DNA of 64,000 nucleotides from G963674955 sp963674955 (GTDB taxonomy: Bacteria; Desulfobacterota; Desulfovibrionia; Desulfovibrionales; Desulfovibrionaceae), in assembly GCA_963674955.2 (NCBI GenBank), contig CAXXKR010000001.1, forward strand, positions 682,001 through 746,000, in the 5' to 3' direction. This document shows, piece after piece, positions 34,656 through 42,791 of the stretch. The position numbers were made by a program, and so were the translations under genes. Within the stretch, counting starts at the first letter, position 1. The number at the start of each line of letters is the position of its first letter. The notes below the pieces were generated by a model, which saw only the letters and a list, made by a program, of their open reading frames with translations, made no database searches and had not been told where the DNA came from.

Positions 34656-36069
34656 ATGAAAACAAAACATTTGCTGTCCATATTATCGTTGCTGTCTCTG
34701 TTGATGTTGCCGTGGCTTTCATACGGGGCCGACGGCACCAAATCCCTGACCGTTACAGTATACAACCAGGGATTGGCCCTGATCAACGAAGTGCGTCAAA
34801 TGGACCTGCCTCAGGGCAGCGGCAGCGTTGAATTCGCAGGAGTTCCCGAAACCATCGAGGCTCCCAGCTTGCAGGTCAAGTCAAGGACCGCACCTGACAA
34901 GTTCGAGGTTCTCGACATGAATTACGAATACGATCTGGTCAGTGTCGAAAGCCTTCTCAATAGATATGTCGGAAAGACCATTGAGGTCGTGCTGCCGGAC
35001 TCCCGCGACGCCGATGGCCGGGTGGTCAAGAAGGCAAAGCTGTTGGCCAACAACGGCAAGCCTGTCTTTGAGGTGGACGGCGGAATCTACGTCGGGCCGT
35101 ATGAATCGGTCAGGCTGCCCGAGATGCCGAAGGGGTTGAGGCCGCGCCCGACCCTGGTCTGGCTGTTGAATAATAAAGGGCCGAGCAGACAGGACATCGA
35201 CGTGTCCTACCTTGCCCGCGAGTTTTCCTGGCAGGCGGACTACGTGCTCAAACTGAACAGGGACAACGACAAGGCGTCCATCTCCGGCTGGGTTACCCTG
35301 AAAAACAACAGCGGAATGTCTTTCAACGACGCCAGCCTGAAGCTTGTGGCCGGAAACGTGAACCAGGCGACGCCCCAAAGAAACGTGTACATGGCCAAGG
35401 GAATGCCAATGGCTGAAATGGCCATGGACGAAGGCATCCAGGAGGAGGAGTTTTTCGAGTATCACCTTTACAACGTCCAGCGCAAAGTGAACGTGGCCAA
35501 CAGGCAGACCAAGCAGATCAGCCTGCTGCAGGCGCCGGAACTGGCCGTGGAGAAGGAGCTGGTCAGCAGGTTCGCCTCCCATTACATGAACAGTTCCCCC
35601 TCTCCCATCAAGCAGCAGGTCAATGTCTTCGTCAAGTTCAGGAACAGCGCGGCCAACGGCCTTGGGAATTCCGCTGCCCCAGGGCGTGGTCAGGGCCTAT
35701 CAGGAAAGCATGGACAAGAGTTCCCTTTTCGTGGGCGAGGATCGCATCAAGCATACGCCGAAAGATGGCGAGGTTACCCTGAGAATGGGCGAGGCCTTTG
35801 ATGTGAAGGTCGAGCGGACCCTGACCGAATCCAGAAAAACAGGCAAGTCGAGTTTTGAGCTTGCCTGGAGCATCGAGATAAAAAACAGCAAGGACAGGGC
35901 GCAGAAGGTGCTGCTGCAGGATTCCCTGCCCGGCAACTGGAAGATTTTGGATGCAAGCCACAAGTATACGAAATTGAATGCAGGAAACATTCAGTTTGAC
36001 CTGGAGGCGCCGCCCTCAAAGGACGGAAAGGGAATGATAATCAGCTACAGGGTGGCCGTGGATAACTAA
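34656..36069 (+). pseudogene. DUF4139-domain secreted protein, frameshifted
   Basis: A signal peptide-bearing frame (34656-35801) runs through a DUF4139-like sequence up to VFVKFRNSAANGLG. Its natural continuation, IPLPQGVVRAYQESMDKSS, lies one frame over and reads on to TAA at 36067-36069. The junction is CTTGGGAATTCC (35661-35672), where a single extra G or A explains the shift. Corrected length would be ~470 residues. DUF4139 proteins are beta-rich secreted proteins of unknown role. Either a recent pseudogene, a phase switch or a sequencing error. A CCCGGCC/GGCCGGG hairpin (36083-36113) follows as a weak terminator. Confidence 0.8.
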
Positions 36070-36138
36070 GCCTGAATGTGCACCCGGCCTTCGCTCATTT
36101 TTCGGGGGCCGGGCGCAAGTATTTTGCCTTCCTCTATT

Positions 36139-36166
36139 GACATTGAAAATCAATTTCATTTATGAG
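36139..36166 (+). promoter_or_regulatory. Fur box overlapping the promoter of the DUF2325 gene
   Basis: GACATTGAAAATCAATTTC (36139-36157) matches the 19-bp Fur consensus at 14 positions, including TGA..AATCA. It overlaps a -35 TTGACA (36137-36142), with a TATGAG -10 candidate at 36161. A perfect TGAGAATTCTCA palindrome follows at 36163-36174. fur itself is the convergent neighbour. Confidence 0.65.
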
Positions 36167-36242
36167 AATTCTCAACACGGTCCAAACACAAAATGTGTTC
36201 GACAACTGAAATTGAAACAAGACAGAATTCGGAGGCAAGGCG

Positions 36243-36518
36243 ATGTGCGCTACACTGGTGGGCGGGATGGACAGGTTGAAACGTAATTACATCGACACGG
36301 CGAAACAGCACGGTGTCAAGCTCAAGGTCTTCACGGGCAAGGAAAACAAGGTTTCAGACAAGATAGGGAAATCCGATTTCGTGATCATCTTCACCAACCA
36401 GATATCCCACCGGGCCAAAAAAGACATCGCGTCATACACAAAGGCCAATGGAATCCCCCTGCACATGCATCACGCCTGCGGAATCTCGACCCTCAGGGAT
36501 TGTCTCAAGGGCATCTAG
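36243..36518 (+). CDS. DUF2325 small protein, 91 aa
   Basis: The 91-residue product begins at ATG 36243 after a GGAGGCAAGGCG leader. It fits the DUF2325 family: ATLVGGMDRLKRNY start, DFVIIFTNQISHRAKKD centre and a HHACGISTLRDCL end. It has one Cys near each end, Cys2 and Cys in HHACG, plus a His cluster (LHMHHACG), so metal binding is plausible. No enzymatic role is known for the family. A Fur box covers its promoter, so it should be made under iron limitation. It ends one base before the stop of the convergent fur gene. Confidence 0.8.
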   Translation: MCATLVGGMDRLKRNYIDTAKQHGVKLKVFTGKENKVSDKIGKSDFVIIFTNQISHRAKKDIASYTKANGIPLHMHHACGISTLRDCLKGI

Positions 36519-36519
36519 T

Positions 36520-36951
36520 TCATTTTCCCCGGCATTTGGGACAAAGGCCGTAGAGATACATCTTGTGGCGGGTGAGGGTGAAACCGTGCTTGAGGGCCAG
36601 TTCCTCCTGAAGTCTCTCGATCTCGGGATGAACAGCCTCGATGCTCGTCCTGCACCTCTCGCAGATGATGTGGTCGTGATGTCCCCGGCCATGAATCGTC
36701 TCGTATCTGGTCACTCCGTCTCCGAAATTCACGGACTTGGCCAGCCCCGAATCAACCAGCAGCTTCAGGGCCCTGTAGACGGTTGCCTGACCGATGTTGC
36801 GGTCTTTTCTCTTGACTTCCTCATATAGCTCTTCGGACGACAGGTGACCGTCATCCTTCAGGAAAACCTTTAAAATGGTCCTGCGCTGAGGAGTGATTTT
36901 CAGCTTTCGGGCAGAAAGGTAGCCAAGAAAAACTTGTTCAAGGTCGTTCAT
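36520..36951 (-). CDS. fur: Fur-family ferric uptake/peroxide regulator
   Basis: ATG 36951 gives 143 residues, the usual Fur size; the frame upstream to 37017 has no site. The winged-helix domain (~1-80, with QATVYRALKLLVDSG recognition helix) is followed by the dimer domain with metal ligands: RGHHDHIICERC and the C-terminal CPKCRGK giving two CxxC pairs for structural zinc. It represses iron-uptake genes with Fe(II). Fur, PerR and Zur cannot be separated with certainty here, but the Fur box next door favours Fur. Confidence 0.9.
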   Translation of the reverse strand: MNDLEQVFLGYLSARKLKITPQRRTILKVFLKDDGHLSSEELYEEVKRKDRNIGQATVYRALKLLVDSGLAKSVNFGDGVTRYETIHGRGHHDHIICERCRTSIEAVHPEIERLQEELALKHGFTLTRHKMYLYGLCPKCRGK

Positions 36952-37104
36952 CGGATTATGCTGTTTTGTTGCGGAAACGTTACAGTACATATGTTGCGAG
37001 GCCATTTGTGTCAACACGCGAGTATGAAGGACGGAGTCCGACCGGCTTCCGGCCCATGGGCGGACAGGTCCGAAAAAGCCGGGTTGGACGAATCTGGCGA
37101 AGGA

Positions 37105-38055
37105 TTATTGGGTAAGCTGAAAGCTGATGGGTTCCACATCGCTGGCGTTGTTCTCCATCATCTCCTTGTAGGCCGGAGGCATGGTCGAATCCGCCAGGGG
37201 CTCGTCGTGGATGGTGATGTCGTCGCAGTCTGAAACCTCGGGAAGGATGCAGAATTCGCGGTCCGGGCCCGCGCTTTGTATCACGTATTCGTAACCCTTT
37301 TCCGCGATTTCCGGCTCTGGAAGGCGAATGACCTGATAGGGCGTTCCCCATGAGTCCAGAAGGTCCATTTCGCGGATGTGGTCGATCCATTCCTCACCGT
37401 GCTGATTGACCAGATCCAGAACCTCCTTCATGCGGGTGATGGTCTTTTCCCTGTTGTTCGTGGGCTTGTTGAGAGGCTGAATCATGGATTTCAACGGCGA
37501 CTCGGGGAGTATTCCGGGAATCATGGGATTTGATCCGATGCCGAGTTCCTTGAGCACTGCTTCGCTTTTGTCCGGATCAAGCCAGCATTTGTGCGGGACC
37601 GAATAAAGCCAGGAGGCGGGCGTCTTGTCCAGGCGTTCAGAAAAATCCGATTTGTAGAAACCGGCCGCAAGGTCGTGCTCTCCAATGGACTGAAAAGCGG
37701 TCTGGGCCTCGTCGGATTTCAGGGCCAGAAGTCCGGAATCACCCATTGCCGGTGTCCAGGGCGTCCAGTATCCGGCACCATCTTCGGTGATTCCGCTGAT
37801 TGTCCATGTAAAACGGCCGATGGGGGTTATTATTTCAGTAAGACCGGAAGAAAGCACTTGTCCGTTGTAGGTCAGGGAGGTGTTGACGGTTTGCTTTTCC
37901 TTGTTCGCGTTGCGGATTTCGCGGAAAAAGGCCCAGCCTTGGGACTCGGCAGGGGTCTCAACGGCAAAGGCCGGTCTCAGGCAAGCTGGAGTGGCAAGCA
38001 GGAGCGCAAGAAGGCAACAGGTCAGAAAAGCATTGCGTATCAAGGTAGACCGCAT
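37105..38055 (-). CDS. Secreted protein with a GspG-like C-terminal segment, 316 aa
   Basis: ATG 38055 has a GGGAG site five bases before it; the frame to 38181 does not. A signal peptide (LIRNAFLTCCLLALLLATP, cleavage near RPAFA) leads into a mature chain of unrecognised family. A C-terminal segment (DLLDSWGTPYQVIRLPEPE then YEYVIQSAGPDREF) resembles the type II pseudopilin GspG end (DxWGxPY...SxGxDG). No pilin N-terminus is present, so it is not a pilin. It may bind a pilus or secretin component; this is inference. Confidence 0.65.
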   Translation of the reverse strand: MRSTLIRNAFLTCCLLALLLATPACLRPAFAVETPAESQGWAFFREIRNANKEKQTVNTSLTYNGQVLSSGLTEIITPIGRFTWTISGITEDGAGYWTPWTPAMGDSGLLALKSDEAQTAFQSIGEHDLAAGFYKSDFSERLDKTPASWLYSVPHKCWLDPDKSEAVLKELGIGSNPMIPGILPESPLKSMIQPLNKPTNNREKTITRMKEVLDLVNQHGEEWIDHIREMDLLDSWGTPYQVIRLPEPEIAEKGYEYVIQSAGPDREFCILPEVSDCDDITIHDEPLADSTMPPAYKEMMENNASDVEPISFQLTQ

Positions 38056-38381
38056 GAGAACTCCCGGACGTGAACTCCATGGCTGGGTGAGTGTGAAGGA
38101 AAGCCATCTCCGGCCGACGACTGCGCCAAATTCAAGGGCGGCAGTCTCAAGTGTTTGTACATGCTGTATAAGTCTGCTCATCTATGTCGATAATCATCGA
38201 AAAACGATCAACTGTTGCTGCCTGATTCTCACACATATGCACGCGGTAGGCAATGTAATTTCATCCTGTATTTCCCGGAAGCAGGTTGCGGTTATGAAAA
38301 GAATTCCAAGAATAAGTGATTTTCTTCGTCTTTTTGGCTATATTGAAAATAAGTGGTAATAAACGAAGTATTGAGGTGTCC
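38056..38381. other. 326-bp divergent spacer without a supported gene
   Basis: Moderately AT-rich spacer between the secreted protein (minus) and the trehalose-phosphatase-like gene (plus). It must hold both promoters. A 21-codon frame (38294-38359) has no ribosome binding site and is not called. A GATAATCATCG/CGATCA patch near 38190-38215 is partly symmetric, but I see no clear operator. Confidence 0.5.
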
Positions 38382-39599
38382 ATGTCCAGAAAATACATCG
38401 ACTTCAGAGAGGTTGAAACCCTTAAGGATTTTTACGGGCTGATGGCGGAAACGCGGGCTTTGCGTTTCCAGGCTGTGGGCGAACTGCTTGGGGATCAGGC
38501 CGTGGCTGAGAATGAAATCAGCTCCTTGAAGAATGCCCTGGAAGCTCTTGTCGCCATACCCTCCGCGACTGACAAGGAAACAAGAAAAAACCTGTCCCTT
38601 GGCGGGAACAGGAGCATCGAGGTTGATCTAGGGTATGAAATCAAAGAGCTGGAAAAGGACATTTTCTATCTGGAACGGGGAGAGGAAGCGTTTCTGGAGT
38701 CCCTTGCGGACATTCACCCTGATTTCGACGATTACGTCCGGCAGGGTGCCGAGGCCCTCAAGGGTCTGGACTTCAATTGTTTCATAACCGACAGGGACGG
38801 TACCACGAACAATTACTGCGGCCGGTACCGTTCCTCTGTGCAGTCGATATACAATTCCGTTTTCCTGACCCGGTTTTGCCGCAACGTCAAGAATCCCATC
38901 ATGCTCACCTCGGCTCCTTTGGAGGATTTCGGGCTGGTGGATGTCAGCGTGAATCCGGAAAGGGTCATGGTCTACGCGGCGTCCAAGGGGCGCGAATTCA
39001 TCGGCCTGGACGGAAGGCGAAGGAATTTTCCGGTGGATTCCAGAAAACAGGCTGTAATAGACAAGCTCAACGCGAGGCTCGTCGGTCTGGTTGGAAGGGC
39101 CGAGTACGAGAAGTTTTCGCTGATTGGGTCCGGCCTGCAGTTCAAGTTCGGGCAGACCACCATCGCCCGCCAGGATATAACCGGTTCCATTCCGGAGGAT
39201 GAATCCAGAAATTTTCTGCGGCTCGTCGGGGAGATCGTGTCGGATTGCGATCCGGACGGTGGGCATCTGCGCATCGAGGACACCGGCCTGGACGTGGAAA
39301 TAATCCTGACCATCGAGGACGCCGGCCAGGGACTCAAGGATTTCGACAAGGGCGACGGGGTTAAGTACCTGGACAGGGAGCTGGGGCTGGGGATGGACAA
39401 GGGCCCCCACTTGATCTGCGGTGACACATTTTCCGACGTGCCCATGGTCGAAGCGGCCCTGGAGAAGTGTCCCGACATATGGCCTCTTTTCGTGACCAAG
39501 GACGACAAGCTGGCCCAAAGGGTCAAAAGCGTATGCCCCAATTCAGTCATCGTCCCGGAACCGGACGTGCTGGTGACCATACTGGGCGTGCATTTGTAA
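38382..39599 (+). CDS. HAD-family trehalose-6-phosphate phosphatase-like protein, 405 aa
   Basis: ATG 38382 (MSRKYID) follows GAGGTG. The ~125 N-terminal residues are helical and have no assigned fold. The catalytic part carries the HAD motif I DRDGTT (nucleophile Asp137), a distal GDTFSDVPM loop typical of the trehalose phosphatase/Cof branch of HAD phosphatases (motif IV) and FPVDSRKQAVIDKL in between. It probably removes phosphate from a sugar phosphate, perhaps trehalose-6-phosphate. The gene is 24 bp before the HAD-GH65 fusion, so both are one operon and likely one pathway. Confidence 0.75.
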   Translation: MSRKYIDFREVETLKDFYGLMAETRALRFQAVGELLGDQAVAENEISSLKNALEALVAIPSATDKETRKNLSLGGNRSIEVDLGYEIKELEKDIFYLERGEEAFLESLADIHPDFDDYVRQGAEALKGLDFNCFITDRDGTTNNYCGRYRSSVQSIYNSVFLTRFCRNVKNPIMLTSAPLEDFGLVDVSVNPERVMVYAASKGREFIGLDGRRRNFPVDSRKQAVIDKLNARLVGLVGRAEYEKFSLIGSGLQFKFGQTTIARQDITGSIPEDESRNFLRLVGEIVSDCDPDGGHLRIEDTGLDVEIILTIEDAGQGLKDFDKGDGVKYLDRELGLGMDKGPHLICGDTFSDVPMVEAALEKCPDIWPLFVTKDDKLAQRVKSVCPNSVIVPEPDVLVTILGVHL

Positions 39600-39623
39600 C
39601 CACGAGCGAAAGGGAGAATCGCG

Positions 39624-42600
39624 ATGCCCAAAACACGATTCAAGGGAGTCATCTTTGACCTGGACGGTGTGATCACAGCCACCGCCCGCGTGCACGCCAC
39701 GGCCTGGAAGGCCATGTTCGACGAATTCCTCAAGGATTTGTCCGAAAGGGAAGGGAGGCCGTATCTGCCATTCGACCCCAAGGACGACTACCTGAACTAC
39801 GTGGATGGCAAACCCCGGTTCGAGGGAGTGCTGAGCTTCCTTCGCTCAAGAAACATTCAACTCCCGGCCGGCGATCCGGGCAATGATCCGGATGAACTCA
39901 CCATCTGCGGCCTGGGCAACAAGAAGAATGTTGAGTTTCAGAAGATACTCAAGCGCGAAGGACCGGAGGTGTTCAGCGGTTCGGTTGAAATGATCAAGGA
40001 TTTCAAGAAGCGCGGCATAAAAATGGGTGTGGCCTCTTCCAGCAAGAACTGCCAGCTGGTTCTTGAACTGGCCGGTCTGGAGGCCTTGTTCGACACACTT
40101 GTGGACGGCATGGTTTCCGAGGAACTGGGGCTCAAGGGCAAGCCCGAGCCGGACATATTCACCGCAGCGGCGGCCAACATGGGGCTCAGGGCCAACGAGT
40201 GCGTCGTTGTCGAGGACGCAATATCCGGCGTGCAGGCGGGCCGGGCAGGCAATTTCGGACTGGTGCTGGGCATAGCCAGAAACATCCAGGGCGAGCTGTT
40301 GAAACAGTTCGGAGCCGACGTGGTGATTCAGGATTTGTCCGAGGTCAAGTTCGACGACGTGCAGGAGTGGTTCGAGTCCGGCCTGGCCGGCGACGGCTGG
40401 TTCCTGACCTATGACGGCTTCGACCCCGGCGACGAGAAGCTCAGGGAGACGCTGTGCACCGTGGGCAACGGCTACATGGGGGTTCGGGGCTGCTTTGAGG
40501 CGGAAAGGGCATCCTTTTCATTCTATCCGGGAACCTACATAGCCGGAGTCTACAACAGGCTGCCCACTAAGGTTCAGGGTCGCGACGTATACAACAACGA
40601 TTTCGTGAATTGTCCGAACTGGTGCCTGATCGAGTTCAGGATCGGGGCCGGTGAGTTTCTGAGTCCTCTTTCAATGGAGCTTCTGAGCTACTACCAGACC
40701 CTGAACATGCGAGAAGGCGTCATGGAACGGTCCATCGTCTGCAAGGACAGGCTGGGCAGGATCACGAGAATACACAGCACGAGGCTGGTGAGCATGGCCA
40801 GTCCTCATCTGTGCGCTATCAAGTATGAAATAACACCCTGCAATTACTCGGCGCCCATGACCATCCGCTCCTATCTGGACGGCGAGATCGTCAATGAGGG
40901 CGTGGCCAGGTACCGCCAGCTGAATTCGAAGCATTTGTGCCGGGTGGCCGGCGGAGACGCAGACGGAAATATCTTTCTGCACGTGGAAACCAGCGCTTCC
41001 GGCTACCAGATCGTCATGAACGCCCGGCATGAACTCCTTGAGGACGGGCGGGTTATGGAGGTGAACTTGGCCACAAGCCAGGAAAAAAAGACCGTTTGCC
41101 AGGAAATGGAATTCTACGCCGGGGAAAATTCAACCTATGCCCTGGAAAAATACGTGGCCGTGCACACGTCCCTGGATCATGAGGCGGGAGACCTTCGTGC
41201 GGCCGCGGCGGAAACCGTGCAGGAGGCAAAGACGTTTCAGGGGGTGCTGGGTCCTCACGTCAAGGCTTGGAAAAAGCTTTGGGACAAGTCCGACTGCCGC
41301 ATCGACGGCGACAGGTTCGTGCAAAGGGTGGCCAGGCTTCATACCTACCATCTGCTGGTCACCGCCGGTCCCCACAACAGGGACATCGACGCCGGAATGC
41401 CAGCCCGGGGGCTGCACGGCGAGGCATACAGGGGGCACATTTTCTGGGACGAGCTGTATATTCAGCCCTTTTACGACCTCAAATTCCCCGAAGTGTCCAA
41501 GGCCCTGCTTCTGTACCGCTGCAAAAGACTGGAACAGGCCAGGAAATACGCAGAGGAGAACGGGTACAAGGGGGCCATGTACCCCTGGCAGACGGCCGAC
41601 ACCGGGGAAGAGGAAACCCAGGAGGTCCATTTCAATCCGGAAAGCAAGAAATGGGATCCGGACCTGAGCCGCAGGCAACGGCACGTTTCCATCGCCGTGT
41701 TTTTCAATATCTGGCGGTATGCCTCCACAGTCGGCGACACCAAGTTCCTGCACGAACACGGCGCCGAGGTGATGCTGGAGATCGCCCGCTTTTGGGCCAG
41801 CGCGGCAAAGCTGGACAGGAAAACCGGCAAGTATCACATCGACGGGGTCATGGGGCCGGACGAGTTTCATGAAAAGCTTCCGGGAGCGAAGAAACCGGGG
41901 ATAAAGGACAACGCCTACACCAACGTAATGGTGGTCTGGCTCATGGAAAAGAGCCTGGAACTGTTGGAGCGGCTTCCGGCGGCGAACCTGTCGGCCCTGA
42001 AGAAGAGGATAGGCTTCAAGGAGCAGGAGACCGAAAAGTGGCGGGACATGACCACCAAAATGAACGTGATCATGGCCAAGGGCGGAATCATAAGCCAGTT
42101 CGACGGCTACATGGACCTGAAGGAGCTGGACTGGGACGGTTATCGCAAGCGTTACTACAGCATCCACCGCATGGACCGCATCCTCAAGGCGGAGAACGAT
42201 TCGCCGGACAATTACAAGGTCGCGAAACAGGCCGACACGCTGATGCTTTTCTATGTGCTGGAACCGGACGAGGTGGCCAGAATATTGCGTCAGCTGGGCC
42301 ATGAAGTGGGCGATCCGATCAAGCTATTGGCGGACAATTACGCATATTACGAGCAGCGGACCAGCCACGGATCAACCCTGTCCAAGGTGGTGCACGCGGT
42401 CATCTCCGGCTACATAAGGAGCGAGGAGGCGGCCTGGGACTGGTTCATGGAGGCCATGCGCAGCGACGTTTTCGACACCCAGGGCGGCACGACCATAGAG
42501 GGGGTGCATACCGGGGTCATGGCCGGAACTCTGGAAGTGATCATAAAGGATTTCGCCGGGGTGAATTTTTTTGGGCCGGTGCCGGTGGTGGAACCGGACA

Positions 42601-42791
42601 TGCCGGACCACTGGAACTCCATGTCCTTCAGCCTGTTGTACCGCAGGTTGTGGTATGATTTCACCATAGACCGGAAACGGATCAAGGTCGGCGTGCGCGG
42701 AAAGAACGGCTCCACCACGCCCATGATCGTTTGCGGCGCAAAGCTGGAACTGCCGGTGGGCGACGAGATCGTGGTCGACCTTCCGGCCTAG
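39624..42791 (+). CDS. Fusion of beta-phosphoglucomutase-like HAD and GH65 disaccharide phosphorylase
   Basis: The 1055-residue product joins two enzymes. Residues ~1-245 are a HAD mutase with nucleophiles Asp12 and Asp14 in FDLDGVIT, GVASSSKNC and the EDAISGVQAGRAG loop. Residues ~265-1055 are a GH65-type phosphorylase: N-terminal beta-sandwich (VGNGYMGVRGCFEAERAS), an (alpha/alpha)6 core with catalytic acid Glu747 in VMGPDEFHE, and a C-terminal beta-sheet. The phosphorylase would split trehalose, maltose or kojibiose with phosphate to give beta-glucose-1-phosphate, which the HAD part turns into glucose-6-phosphate. The substrate is not certain. It overlaps the convergent kinase stop by 4 bp. 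Confidence 0.88.
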   Translation: MPKTRFKGVIFDLDGVITATARVHATAWKAMFDEFLKDLSEREGRPYLPFDPKDDYLNYVDGKPRFEGVLSFLRSRNIQLPAGDPGNDPDELTICGLGNKKNVEFQKILKREGPEVFSGSVEMIKDFKKRGIKMGVASSSKNCQLVLELAGLEALFDTLVDGMVSEELGLKGKPEPDIFTAAAANMGLRANECVVVEDAISGVQAGRAGNFGLVLGIARNIQGELLKQFGADVVIQDLSEVKFDDVQEWFESGLAGDGWFLTYDGFDPGDEKLRETLCTVGNGYMGVRGCFEAERASFSFYPGTYIAGVYNRLPTKVQGRDVYNNDFVNCPNWCLIEFRIGAGEFLSPLSMELLSYYQTLNMREGVMERSIVCKDRLGRITRIHSTRLVSMASPHLCAIKYEITPCNYSAPMTIRSYLDGEIVNEGVARYRQLNSKHLCRVAGGDADGNIFLHVETSASGYQIVMNARHELLEDGRVMEVNLATSQEKKTVCQEMEFYAGENSTYALEKYVAVHTSLDHEAGDLRAAAAETVQEAKTFQGVLGPHVKAWKKLWDKSDCRIDGDRFVQRVARLHTYHLLVTAGPHNRDIDAGMPARGLHGEAYRGHIFWDELYIQPFYDLKFPEVSKALLLYRCKRLEQARKYAEENGYKGAMYPWQTADTGEEETQEVHFNPESKKWDPDLSRRQRHVSIAVFFNIWRYASTVGDTKFLHEHGAEVMLEIARFWASAAKLDRKTGKYHIDGVMGPDEFHEKLPGAKKPGIKDNAYTNVMVVWLMEKSLELLERLPAANLSALKKRIGFKEQETEKWRDMTTKMNVIMAKGGIISQFDGYMDLKELDWDGYRKRYYSIHRMDRILKAENDSPDNYKVAKQADTLMLFYVLEPDEVARILRQLGHEVGDPIKLLADNYAYYEQRTSHGSTLSKVVHAVISGYIRSEEAAWDWFMEAMRSDVFDTQGGTTIEGVHTGVMAGTLEVIIKDFAGVNFFGPVPVVEPDMPDHWNSMSFSLLYRRLWYDFTIDRKRIKVGVRGKNGSTTPMIVCGAKLELPVGDEIVVDLPA

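Noticed and set aside
38294..38359. 21-codon frame before the trehalose-phosphatase-like gene
   Set aside because: No ribosome binding site and no recognisable product.
41130..42302. 390-codon frame opposite the GH65 gene
   Set aside because: Antisense shadow of a gene with a clear catalytic motif.
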